Position numbers and translations under genes: made by a program
Source: Caballeronia glebae
Lineage (GTDB): Bacteria > Pseudomonadota > Gammaproteobacteria > Burkholderiales > Burkholderiaceae
Direction: 5' to 3'
Length of the DNA: 64,000 nucleotides
Assembly (NCBI RefSeq): GCF_001545035.1
Contig: NZ_FCOJ02000011.1
Coordinates: forward strand, 62,001 to 126,000
Notes under the pieces: model-generated
Database searches by the model: none
What the model was told of the DNA's origin: nothing
What the model saw: only the letters and a program-made list of their open reading frames with translations
Shown: one piece after another, positions 34,199 to 43,861 of the stretch
How the letters are laid out: each line of letters starts with the position of its first letter
Position numbering within the stretch: the stretch's first letter is position 1

Positions 34199-35293
34199 TC
34201 ACGCCTGCGTTTCCGGCAGGAACAACGAGCGTTCCTTGAACAACGGCGACGTGAACGGCTTGTCCTCGCCGCGATCGTATTCGCCGTGATAGCGCTGAAT
34301 GCGATCGACTTCGTTGCGTGAACCGAGAATCACCGGTACGCGTTGATGCAGCGCCTTCGGCTCGACATCGAGAATGCGCTCGCGTCCGGTAATCGACAGT
34401 CCGCCCGCCTGTTCGACGATGAAGCTCATCGGGCTCGCTTCATACAGCAGACGCAGACGTCCTTCCATCTCGGGCGTCTTGAAGTCGCGCGGATACATGA
34501 AGACGCCGCCGCGCATGAGGATGCGATGCACTTCCGCGACCATCGACGCGATCCAGCGCATATTGAAGTCGTGCGCGCGGCATCCGGTGCGACCATCCTT
34601 GCATTCCTGCACGTAGCGGCGCACGGGCGGTTCCCAGAAGCGTTCGTTCGATACGTTGATCGCGAACTCGCACGAATCCTCGGGAATGCGGATATCGGAA
34701 TGCGTGAGCACGAAGTTGCCGACATCGCGTTCGAGCGTGAAGCCGTGCGTGCCGTTGCCGACCGAGAGCACGAGCATCGTCGATGGGCCGTAAATCGCGT
34801 AGCCCGCCGCGACTTGCTCGCGGCCCGGGCGCAAGAACGATGCTTCGTCGGCGGGACCGTCGTCGTCGCTCGCGCGTCGGAGCACCGAGAAGATCGAGCC
34901 GACCACGCCATTGATATCGATGTTCGACGAGCCATCGAGCGGATCGAACGCAAGCAGATACTCGCCGCGCGGATACGGCTCGGGAATCGCATAGACATCG
35001 TCCATCTCTTCCGAGACCATGCCCGCGAGCAAGCCGTCCCACTCGCAATGCTGAAGGAAGATATCGTTGGTCACGAGGTCGAGCTTCTTCTGTTCCTCGC
35101 CGTGCGTATTGATCGATTGCGCCGAGCCGTGATGTCCGCTCAACGCGCCGCGCGTCAAGGCGGCCGCGATGGTCTTGATCGACGCGGCGACGTCGATCAG
35201 CAACGCGGACAGTCCGCTCGCCGCCTCCGGTCCGGGCTTGCGATCCAGCGTATCGATCAGGAACTTCGCTAAGGTCGTGCGTCCATCCTGCAT
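34199..35293 (-). CDS. cbbF: Fructose-1,6-bisphosphatase class I
   Basis: 364 residues. Class I FBPase: FDPLDGSSNIDINGVVGSIFSV is the metal-binding motif, with EEMDDVY upstream and sugar-binding segments later (GGVFMYPRD, RLRLLYEASPMSFIVEQAGG). Probably acts on fructose- and sedoheptulose-bisphosphates. Encoded 47 bases after cbbP's start region in the same minus-strand operon, directly downstream of cbbX. Confidence 0.95.
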   Translation of the reverse strand: MQDGRTTLAKFLIDTLDRKPGPEAASGLSALLIDVAASIKTIAAALTRGALSGHHGSAQSINTHGEEQKKLDLVTNDIFLQHCEWDGLLAGMVSEEMDDVYAIPEPYPRGEYLLAFDPLDGSSNIDINGVVGSIFSVLRRASDDDGPADEASFLRPGREQVAAGYAIYGPSTMLVLSVGNGTHGFTLERDVGNFVLTHSDIRIPEDSCEFAINVSNERFWEPPVRRYVQECKDGRTGCRAHDFNMRWIASMVAEVHRILMRGGVFMYPRDFKTPEMEGRLRLLYEASPMSFIVEQAGGLSITGRERILDVEPKALHQRVPVILGSRNEVDRIQRYHGEYDRGEDKPFTSPLFKERSLFLPETQA

Positions 35294-35303
35294 CGCGCTC
35301 TCC

Positions 35304-36233
35304 TTAAGTTTGTGGATCGGTGAACACGCGGCTCGCGCGGATGTCGCTGGCGTCGAGTTGCATCAGCGCAGCGGCATCGGCTACGCCACTGCCGCTTTCG
35401 GCCGCGGCGAAAAGCCGGTTGGCCTGACGCAAGCGCGCGCGGTCCAGCGCGTTGCGCACCGAGCGCGCATTGGCGAAGTTCGGTTGCCCGATACGACGCG
35501 CGAGGTACGCTTCGAAGGCGTGTCGCGCGTCGTCGTCGAAGCGGTAGTGCATGTCGGCCAACATGTGCTCGGCGATTTCCAGAAGCTCACCGGGCGCATA
35601 GTCCGGAAACACGAGGTGATGCGCGATGCGCGAACGAAAGCCCGGATTGCTGTGGAAGAACGTCTCCATGCGCGACGCGTATCCCGCCAAAATCACGACG
35701 AGATCGTCGCGCTGGTTCTCCATCGTCTGCAGCAGGATTTCAATCGCTTCCTGCCCGTAATCGCGTTCGTTCTCGGGGCGATACAGGTAATAAGCCTCGT
35801 CGATGAACAGCACGCCGCCCATCGCTCGCTTGAGCACTTCGCGCGTTTTGGGCGCGGTATGGCCGATGTACTGGCCGACGAGATCGTCGCGCGTCACCGA
35901 GACGAGATGATTGCGCCGGATATAGCCGAGCCGGTGCAGCACTTGCGCCATGCGCAGCGCGACCGTGGTCTTGCCGGTTCCGGGATTGCCCGAGAAGCAC
36001 ATGTGCAGCGTGGGCGCACCCGACACGATACCGAGCGTCTCGCGGGCGCGCTCCACGAGCAGATGCGCGGCGATCTCGCGGATGCGCGTCTTGACCGGCG
36101 CGAGGCCGATCAGATCGCGATCCAGCTCCGCCAGCACTTCGCCGATGCGCGATTCGCGGTAGAGCGCCATCAGGTCGGCGTGCGTCGCTTTCGTTTGAAG
36201 AGGTGCTTCTTCCAGCGTGGCTTCGGCGCTCAT
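35304..36233 (-). CDS. cbbX: RuBisCO activase CbbX (AAA+)
   Basis: 309 residues. AAA+ ATPase with Walker [17 protein letters not shown], Walker [15 protein letters not shown] and sensor/arginine segments [13 protein letters not shown]. CbbX removes inhibitory sugar phosphates from red-type RuBisCO by pulling the large-subunit C-terminus. Its presence right after cbbLS supports form IC RuBisCO. Confidence 0.96.
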   Translation of the reverse strand: MSAEATLEEAPLQTKATHADLMALYRESRIGEVLAELDRDLIGLAPVKTRIREIAAHLLVERARETLGIVSGAPTLHMCFSGNPGTGKTTVALRMAQVLHRLGYIRRNHLVSVTRDDLVGQYIGHTAPKTREVLKRAMGGVLFIDEAYYLYRPENERDYGQEAIEILLQTMENQRDDLVVILAGYASRMETFFHSNPGFRSRIAHHLVFPDYAPGELLEIAEHMLADMHYRFDDDARHAFEAYLARRIGQPNFANARSVRNALDRARLRQANRLFAAAESGSGVADAAALMQLDASDIRASRVFTDPQT

Positions 36234-36245
36234 GAACGCTCCTCA

Positions 36246-36662
36246 TCAATAGCGCTCGCCGCTCGGGCGATCGGTGGCGTAGGTGCGCATCGCGTAGCGC
36301 TGGATGCGGCTTCTGTCGTCCTGACGTTCGAGACGGAAACCTCGTTCCTGCGCCGGCCGATTCACGATGAACGACAGACGCATCGTTTCGAAACCGCGCA
36401 CCGAGTCGAAGGCATTCACCTTGATGTAATGATTCGGATACGTTTTGCGGCACTCGTTCACTTCCATCAGCACGCCGGCGGCGTCGTGGAGATCGAACAT
36501 GGGAAGGCCCCACATTTCCCAGTACGTGTTGCGTGGATGGGGATCGTCGGTGTATTCGACCGAGCAGGCCCAGCCCTGGTCTAGCGCATAGTTGATCTGC
36601 GCCGATATCTCGTCGTCGGTAAATGGCGGCAGGAAGGCAAACGTTCCTTGCGTGATATTCAT
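36246..36662 (-). CDS. cbbS: RuBisCO small subunit, red type
   Basis: 138 residues. [29 protein letters not shown] at the N-terminus, [37 protein letters not shown] in the middle, and the C-terminal extension (about 30 residues) of red-type small subunits that forms the central hairpin. Fifty-five bases after cbbL. Confidence 0.97.
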   Translation of the reverse strand: MNITQGTFAFLPPFTDDEISAQINYALDQGWACSVEYTDDPHPRNTYWEMWGLPMFDLHDAAGVLMEVNECRKTYPNHYIKVNAFDSVRGFETMRLSFIVNRPAQERGFRLERQDDRSRIQRYAMRTYATDRPSGERY

Positions 36663-36717
36663 TTCGGTTTCCTATGCTTTTATTGGATATGTATTCCATG
36701 AAATCGTGGCGAAAAAC

Positions 36718-38357
<1,640 letters not shown>

Positions 38358-38484
38358 CGATGCCTTAGTCGGGAATAGCCCTGATGCGTTTATGGACGAA
38401 CGAATGGGACACTTTGTTCTGATTTCGTCACACTCGGCACGCGTGATGGGCGAGTCGCGCTCTTCGGCATCCGCTTCATGTCAT

Positions 38485-38500
38485 TGGCATGACGCTTGCA
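38485..38500 (+). promoter_or_regulatory. Strong candidate sigma-54 promoter of pqqA
   Basis: TGGCATGACGCTTGCA matches the sigma-54 consensus TGGCACGNNNNTTGCW at 11 of 12 defined positions, with GG-N10-GC spacing. Predicted start near 38511, about 97 bases before pqqA. It is the best sigma-54 match I found in the window. A partly symmetric GACAC-TT-TGTTC lies about 75 bases upstream. Confidence 0.65.
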
Positions 38501-38607
38501 TCGCCCTAGCGCCGGCCCCCTCCCGGCCGCCTGTCGGATTCGTCCGCATCGGCAAGTCATCGAAGCGGTGATCGAGGCATCAACTCAACTCGTATGGAGG
38601 AACGCGC

Positions 38608-38682
38608 ATGCAATGGACCACGCCAAGCTTCACCGATATGCGTTTTGGTTTTGAAATCACGATGTATATCGCCACCCGCTAA
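38608..38682 (+). CDS. pqqA: PQQ precursor peptide PqqA
   Basis: 24-residue peptide [20 protein letters not shown]... ending IATR. It carries the Glu16-x3-Tyr20 pair (FEITMY) that PqqE cross-links and from which all PQQ atoms derive. An excellent GGAGGA site lies 8 bases before the ATG. It is separated from pqqBCDE (49200-52405) by more than 10 kb and is the first gene of a unit leading into DUF447 and mfnB-like genes. No other pqqA-like peptide was seen in the window. Confidence 0.97.
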   Translation: MQWTTPSFTDMRFGFEITMYIATR

Positions 38683-38763
38683 CACGCGGACCGAACCCGC
38701 ACGAAGCCGCATCGAAGCGATCGCGGCTCTTTCGTGCGGCTACGAATACTTTCGCCGACCATC

Positions 38764-39330
38764 ATGATTTACGAGACCATCGTCACGACCGCGGATCGCG
38801 ATGGCCGGCCGCACATCGCGCCGATGGGCGTGCGCTTCGAAGAAGGCCTCGCGATTCTCGCGCCGTTCCGTCCGTCGACGACGCTCGACAACGTCCTCGC
38901 GACGAAGAGCGCCGTCATCAATCTGACGACGGACGTGCGCGTGTTCGCGGGCTGCGTGACAGGCATCGCGCACGACTGGCCGACGCTCGCGGCGAGCACG
39001 GTGCCGAGCGTGCGGCTCGCATCGACGCTCGCGCATATCGAGTTGCGTCTCGCTGAATTACTCGATGACGAAGCGCGTCCGACGCTGCGCATGGAATGCG
39101 TACATCGCGAGACGCATGCGCCTTTTCCGGGCTTCAATCGCGCGCAGGCGGCGGTCGTCGAAGGCGCGATTCTCGTGAGCCGGCTGTTCATGTTGCCGCC
39201 GGAAAAAGTGGACAGCGAGGTGGCTTATCTGCGGATCGCCATCGACAAGACCGCGGGCGACGCCGAGCGCGAAGCCTGGCAGTGGCTTTTGCAGGCGATC
39301 GAGGCGCATCGCGCGAAGGCCGTCACCTGA
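38764..39330 (+). CDS. DUF447-family flavin-reductase-like protein
   Basis: 188 residues. MIYETIVTTADRDGRPHIAPMGVRF... is the DUF447 opening, with a split-barrel FMN-binding-like fold; RLFMLPPEKVDSEVAYLRIAIDKTAG is also typical. DUF447 proteins occur in methanogens and H4MPT-using bacteria beside one-carbon cofactor genes; function unproven. Starts 81 bases after pqqA, with mfnB 36 bases downstream; probably one transcript. Confidence 0.8.
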   Translation: MIYETIVTTADRDGRPHIAPMGVRFEEGLAILAPFRPSTTLDNVLATKSAVINLTTDVRVFAGCVTGIAHDWPTLAASTVPSVRLASTLAHIELRLAELLDDEARPTLRMECVHRETHAPFPGFNRAQAAVVEGAILVSRLFMLPPEKVDSEVAYLRIAIDKTAGDAEREAWQWLLQAIEAHRAKAVT

Positions 39331-39366
39331 TGCTCGTTCCGTAGCCCTCCCTCTGGAGTTTCGACG

Positions 39367-40056
39367 ATGACCGCATTGCTCGCGAGCGTTCGCTCGGCGG
39401 ATGAAGCCTTCGATGCCGCGAACGCCGGCGCCGAACTGATCGACCTGAAGGAACCGGGCGCGGGCGCGCTGGGCGCGGTTGCGATCGGGGATATCGCGCG
39501 GATCGTGCGAGAGTTGCGCGCGCGGTATGCGTTGCGGCCGATCAGCGCGACCATCGGCGATTTGCCCAACGACGCACTCGACGAGATGACCGCGCGCGTG
39601 CTCGATGTCGCGGCCACGGGCGTCGATTATGTGAAGGTCGGTGTGTCGCCGGGCGCGGGCGCTTTCGCGTGCTTGCGGCATCTGGCGAGTTTGCCCGCCG
39701 CCGTGGTGCCGGTGTTGCTATCGGACGATGGCGTGGATCGCGAACTGGCCGCGCTCGCGGCGCAACTGGGCTTTGTCGGCATCGTGTTCGATACGGCGAG
39801 CAAGAACGGGCGCACGTTGTTCGATTGCGTCGATGTGCGGATGCTCGCCTCGTGCATGAGCGATGCACGCACACGCGGGATGATGATCGCCGTTGCCGGA
39901 TCGTTGGGTTGGGACGATCTCGACAGGATTCGTTTGCTTGCGCCGGATATCGCCGGGTTTCGCGGCGCGCTTTGCGATGAGCGTGACGGGCGCGGCGGAA
40001 GGCTCGATCCCAGGCGCGTGGAGAAGTGGGTTCGGGCGCTGCATGTTGCTCGCTAA
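39367..40056 (+). CDS. mfnB: (5-formylfuran-3-yl)methyl phosphate synthase (MfnB-like)
   Basis: 229 residues, DUF556/MfnB TIM-barrel. It makes the furan precursor of methanofuran/methylofuran from two glyceraldehyde-3-phosphates. Conserved Lys are visible in ELIDLKEP (Lys28), DYVKVG and FDTASKNGRTLFD. A complete bacterial one-carbon furan pathway is supported by the kinase, ATP-grasp and FhcABCD neighbours. Good GGAGT site. Confidence 0.9.
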   Translation: MTALLASVRSADEAFDAANAGAELIDLKEPGAGALGAVAIGDIARIVRELRARYALRPISATIGDLPNDALDEMTARVLDVAATGVDYVKVGVSPGAGAFACLRHLASLPAAVVPVLLSDDGVDRELAALAAQLGFVGIVFDTASKNGRTLFDCVDVRMLASCMSDARTRGMMIAVAGSLGWDDLDRIRLLAPDIAGFRGALCDERDGRGGRLDPRRVEKWVRALHVAR

Positions 40057-40068
40057 GGGTTTGGGGTT

Positions 40069-40656
40069 TCAAACCGTCACATTCAACAATCGATCCCGCA
40101 TAACCGACACATCCGACTTGCTCAAAATCTCGACGATATAGTTCGCATCCCGCACATGAGCCGGAAAGCGCCGGTCCAGAATGCCCTTCGCGGCCAGCGA
40201 TTCGAGCGGCGCATTCGCCTCGACCTCGCACGACTTCACGATCATCAACCGCTCCGCGTTGAGCGAACTGGAAAGCCAGGCCGCGAGGCTATCGGACGTG
40301 GTGTCCCAGTTGGTCATCGAGTCGGGCGTCGCGCGCATCAGATCGGTCGGCACCCAGACCGCCACGCGCCCATCGCGCAATGCGCGCCGAATGCGATCCT
40401 CGTTCGACGCCAGCACGAGTTCCGGCACCACGCCCTGCATCAGAATCGCGTATTGCGCCATCGCGAGCAGACACATGTTGTGGGCCGCGAGATCGTCGAA
40501 ACGCCATTCCTGCTGATACTGCCGCACCGCGTCCGCGAAATCGCCGCCGCCCGGCACGATCACGACGCGCCCGCCGCCCACTTCCCAGAGCCGCGTCAAC
40601 CATTCGCGCAGCGCAGGGTCGTGACTCAGGCTTCCCCCGATCTTGACCACCCACAT
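40069..40656 (-). CDS. Amino-acid-kinase-family protein (MfnE-like)
   Basis: 195 residues. Aspartate/glutamate/uridylate-kinase fold: VVKIGGSL at the start and VIVPGGGDFADAVR. Bacterial relatives in methylofuran clusters probably phosphorylate the aminomethyl-furan phosphate, like MfnE. Last gene of a minus-strand trio (ATP-grasp, C1-protein, kinase); converges on the mfnB-like gene with a 12-base gap. Confidence 0.8.
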   Translation of the reverse strand: MWVVKIGGSLSHDPALREWLTRLWEVGGGRVVIVPGGGDFADAVRQYQQEWRFDDLAAHNMCLLAMAQYAILMQGVVPELVLASNEDRIRRALRDGRVAVWVPTDLMRATPDSMTNWDTTSDSLAAWLSSSLNAERLMIVKSCEVEANAPLESLAAKGILDRRFPAHVRDANYIVEILSKSDVSVMRDRLLNVTV

Positions 40657-40727
40657 ATTCCTGTCCTCGTTCGATCAAGCCGACGGGCCACGCACCCGCT
40701 TCCGATACCGCTGTATTGCGCAAGCTA

Positions 40728-41864
40728 TCACGCGGCCCGCGCCGATGCATCGTTCAACCGATGCGCTTCGTTGCTTCCCGCGCCCTTCATCATCGCCGAC
40801 GCCAAAAGCGCGACCGCCACGCTCGGCGCGCACGTCGATACCCACTCGGCGCGCGTCGCATCGTCGTCGGCGACACCCGCGAGACGCGCGAAATCGACAT
40901 AGCTGCGCGCCTCCTGCCGCGCCAGCGCCGCCGCGAGAAAGCGTCCGCATCCGGCGCCGACTATCGGCGCCGCCGCCAGCGCCGCATCCCGCGCCACAAC
41001 GCGCGCGAGATTCGCCTCCAGCGCGCGCAACTGTTCGTGCCGCCAGCCCTGCGCGAAGCGCCGCCACTCGGCATCGCTCGCTTCGACGGCGTCGCGGCCG
41101 ATCATCCGTGCGATCCGCACGCGGCTCGCGGCCTGCGTCTTCGGCCCGTTGTCGGCGCTCGGATGCTGGTCGTGCTCGGGCCACAGCTCGCCCGTCAGAC
41201 GATAGACATCGGCGGTCGTCGCGAACCATTCGTTCATCACGCCGGTCGGCTCGCCGCGAAACGCGATGCGATGCGCGAGCCCGCACAACGGCGTGCGCAC
41301 GACGCCCTGATAAACAAGCTCGCCGCTCGCGAGCCGTTCAGCGTCGCTGGAACCGCGCGCCGCGACACGTCCGCCGACGATAGGAATGATGTCCGTCGTC
41401 GTGCTGCCGATATCGATAAACACAGCATTCGGCATGCACGCCGCGACCCATTGCGCGCTCGCGAGCCAGTTCGCCGATGCGACCTTGCGCCAATGCTCCG
41501 CGCACGCCGAACGCGCGAGCCAGCCCGCATCGCCGGCGAAGAACATCGTGCGCGGCCCGAGCCGATGCGCGAGCGTGCGCGTCAACGTGCGCACGCCCTC
41601 GGCGCGATCGGCGAAGAGATCGACCATTTCGCCGGTCATCGTGACGGCGTGGCGCGCGCTTGCATCGGCGGCGGCGGGCCAGCGCTCGAACATCGCGTCG
41701 ATCGCGCGTTCCAGGTGCGCCAGGCCCTGCCACAGCGGACACGCCCATTGCGCGACATCGACGAGCATGCCGGCGCGCGTCGCCATCGACACCTTCACGT
41801 GCGCGCCGCCCACGTCCCAGCCGAACACCGGCGCATCGTTCGATGTCGATGTCGATGTCGTCAT
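40728..41864 (-). CDS. H4MPT-linked C1 transfer pathway protein (MfnF-like)
   Basis: 378 residues. Actin/hydantoinase-like ATPase fold: FGWDVGGAHVKVSM (phosphate-binding), VFIDIGSTTTDIIPI and GAGCGRFLAAALA. This is the family called 'probable H4MPT-linked C1 transfer pathway protein', related to MfnF, which joins the furan to tyramine-glutamate in methanogens. Bacterial role in methylofuran assembly is likely. ATG at 41864 overlaps the ATP-grasp stop. Confidence 0.85.
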   Translation of the reverse strand: MTTSTSTSNDAPVFGWDVGGAHVKVSMATRAGMLVDVAQWACPLWQGLAHLERAIDAMFERWPAAADASARHAVTMTGEMVDLFADRAEGVRTLTRTLAHRLGPRTMFFAGDAGWLARSACAEHWRKVASANWLASAQWVAACMPNAVFIDIGSTTTDIIPIVGGRVAARGSSDAERLASGELVYQGVVRTPLCGLAHRIAFRGEPTGVMNEWFATTADVYRLTGELWPEHDQHPSADNGPKTQAASRVRIARMIGRDAVEASDAEWRRFAQGWRHEQLRALEANLARVVARDAALAAAPIVGAGCGRFLAAALARQEARSYVDFARLAGVADDDATRAEWVSTCAPSVAVALLASAMMKGAGSNEAHRLNDASARAA

Positions 41865-42916
41865 GACGACGCTCCGCCGCACGCGCGCAGCAATCCGGCG
41901 TCGCCGTCGAAGCCGGGCACGCGATGCGCCGCGAGCAATTCCGCCGCGAGATTCCTGCCGCCGCGCCGGCTCAGTTCCGCATACGCGACCGTCAGACGCG
42001 GATTCACCTCGATCACGACCGGCCCGCGTTCCGGATGCCACACGACGTCGATGCCCGCGAAGCCGCGCAGACCCGGAAACGCTTCGGCGACACGCAGCGC
42101 GAGCCGTTCGAGCGCGCGGCCTTGCGGACCATGCCGGTCGATGCGATCGACATCGACGCCGTCGAACTGAACGATGCGCTCGCGGCGTCCCGAACCCGCC
42201 GCATCCGACAATCCGATGCGCTGCCGGTTGATGCTCACGAGCCGCGAAAGCCGGTCGCGGCAGATCAGCGAAAGGCTCAGCGGCTCGCCATCGATCCATT
42301 CCTGCAGCACGGGATTGCGGCCCGCTTCCGCGCGCGCCGCATATTCGGCGCGCGCGGCGGCGAGGTCGTCGTAGACGTAGGTGTCGAGGCCGCCCGCGCC
42401 GTCGTCGGGCTTGACGACCCAGCGTCGCCCGATTGCGGCGCTCGCGTTTTCCGGTTCGAGCGCGGGCGTCGCGGCGATGCTGCGCGCGGCGAGACACGCG
42501 GCCGTCGCGCTCTTGCTCGACGCCGCGCGGATCGCTTCTTTCGCGCAGCCGAGCCAGCGCGCCTGGCCGACGGCATCGTAGAGCTTGAGCAGCAGTCCGT
42601 CGCACTCGGGCGCGACGATGCAGGCATAGTCGTGCTCGCGCGCCACGCGGGCCACGAAGCGTATGACCGATTCGCCCGGCTGCGCGCGCACGTAGGCGCG
42701 GTCGTCGTCGACTTGCTCGAAGCGCGAACTCGCCACGCTCACGTCGATGCCCGGCAGCGCGCGCAGATCGGCGGCGATGGCGTCGCGCATCACGCGGCCC
42801 TCGACGATCAGCGCGGAGAGGTCGGCGAGGCTGCCAGCGCCCGCCGCTTCCGGATCGATGCCGCCGCCGGTGAGATACTCGAATACGAAGATCTTGGTCA
42901 AAGGAAAGCCATCCAT
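41861..42916 (-). CDS. ATP-grasp ligase of methylofuran-type biosynthesis (MfnD-like)
   Basis: 351 residues. KIFVFEYLTGGG at the start is typical of one-carbon-cluster ATP-grasp proteins; WVVKPDDGAGGLDTYVYDD binds ATP and VVIEVNPRLTVAY is the metal end. MfnD ligates glutamate to tyramine in archaea; bacterial methylofuran contains tyrosine and glutamates, so a ligase role is plausible. Start is either ATG 42916 or TTG 42901. The ATG would share CATG with the divergent HisA-like gene; the TTG has a GGATGG site before it. Confidence 0.8.
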   Translation of the reverse strand: MDGFPLTKIFVFEYLTGGGIDPEAAGAGSLADLSALIVEGRVMRDAIAADLRALPGIDVSVASSRFEQVDDDRAYVRAQPGESVIRFVARVAREHDYACIVAPECDGLLLKLYDAVGQARWLGCAKEAIRAASSKSATAACLAARSIAATPALEPENASAAIGRRWVVKPDDGAGGLDTYVYDDLAAARAEYAARAEAGRNPVLQEWIDGEPLSLSLICRDRLSRLVSINRQRIGLSDAAGSGRRERIVQFDGVDVDRIDRHGPQGRALERLALRVAEAFPGLRGFAGIDVVWHPERGPVVIEVNPRLTVAYAELSRRGGRNLAAELLAAHRVPGFDGDAGLLRACGGASS

Positions 42917-43649
42917 GCAGGTGATACCCGTTCTCGATCTGCTCGACGGCCACGCGGTGCACGCGGTATGCGGCGAACGTTCGCGCTATCGGCCGATCCA
43001 GTCCTCGTTGTGCGCGACGAGCGATCCCGTTGAGATCGCCCGCGCGCTCGTCGCCGCGACCGGCGCGCGCACGTTGTACGTCGCCGATCTGGGCGCGATC
43101 CTTTCGCGCGGCGCGCACGACCACGCACTCGCCGCCCTTAGCGACGCCCTCGGCGGCGGCTTCCACATCTGGCTCGACGCGGGCTTCACCGCGTTCGCGC
43201 CGATGCGCGCGCTCGTCGAGCGCATCGCCCGGCTGACGCAGTCCGCTGCGCCCGCCGCGATCGTGCCCGTGTTCGGCACCGAGACGCTCGTCGACATCGG
43301 CGCGATCGCCGAGGCGTCCGCTTGCGGCTTCGAGCCGATTCTGTCGCTCGACTATCGCGGTGGGCGCGCGCTCGGTTCGGCGCATGTCGAGAGCGACGCG
43401 TGGCCGTCGCGCGTGATCGTGATGACGCTGGATCACGTGGGCGCGAATGCCGGACCCGATCTCGACACGTTTGCCGCCGTGCGTGCGCTCGCCGGTGCGC
43501 GCGAGTTGGTGGGCGCGGGCGGAATCCGCCATGACGCCGATCTCGCGCTCGCCGGTGAAAGCGGCGCTCATGCGTGGCTCGTCGCCTCCGCGATTCACGA
43601 TGGGACCGTGAGTCGGCGCGATGTGCATCGCGGAGTTTTCGAGGGATGA
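42915..43649 (+). CDS. HisA/HisF-related TIM-barrel protein of the C1 cluster
   Basis: 244 residues. MQVIPVLDLLDGHAVHAV...RYRPI is the HisA/HisF-like opening; later VPVFGTETLVDI, ILSLDYRGGRAL and ELVGAGGIRHDADL. Members of this 'HisA/HisF-related' group recur in methylotroph and methanogen one-carbon clusters and are distinct from histidine biosynthesis; substrate unknown. The ribosome binding site AAGGAAAG sits within the first codons of the divergent ATP-grasp gene. Confidence 0.8.
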   Translation: MQVIPVLDLLDGHAVHAVCGERSRYRPIQSSLCATSDPVEIARALVAATGARTLYVADLGAILSRGAHDHALAALSDALGGGFHIWLDAGFTAFAPMRALVERIARLTQSAAPAAIVPVFGTETLVDIGAIAEASACGFEPILSLDYRGGRALGSAHVESDAWPSRVIVMTLDHVGANAGPDLDTFAAVRALAGARELVGAGGIRHDADLALAGESGAHAWLVASAIHDGTVSRRDVHRGVFEG

Positions 43650-43832
43650 ACTCAATATCTGTGCCAAGGGCTTTGGGGCTTTGCTCGCGGTGTAATCGTT
43701 TGGTTAGCAGGTGTTGCATCGGGTGATTCACGGGTGACAGTGTGTTGCATTGCGGAGCAGTTTTCCGTGGCTTCTTTTTCTGCTCTCGCTTCTTCGGCTT
43801 TCGCCAGATGCGCAGCAAGCTTCAAAGAAAAC

Positions 43833-43848
43833 CGGCATAGACCTTGCT
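43833..43848 (+). promoter_or_regulatory. Uncertain sigma-54-like element at the fhcB start
   Basis: CGGCATAGACCTTGCT matches the sigma-54 consensus at 9 of 12 defined positions with a perfect TTGCT, but the predicted start (about 43859) falls only a few bases before the fhcB ATG, giving an almost leaderless mRNA. Upstream (43711-43750) GTGTTGCAT occurs twice 31 bases apart and TGACAGTGTGTT lies about 90 bases before the element. The 212-base gap holds no gene that I can support. Confidence 0.25.
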
Positions 43849-43861
43849 CGCAAGCACGACC

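Noticed and set aside
36663-36717. Palindromic GGATATGTATTCC between cbbS and cbbL as an operator
   Set aside because: Internal to the operon, short and imperfect; no reason to expect regulation here.
40728-43667. Long minus-strand open frame extending the C1-transfer protein upstream through the ATP-grasp gene
   Set aside because: The upstream half is antisense or out-of-frame to recognisable ATP-grasp and HisA-like genes; the real start is the ATG at 41864.
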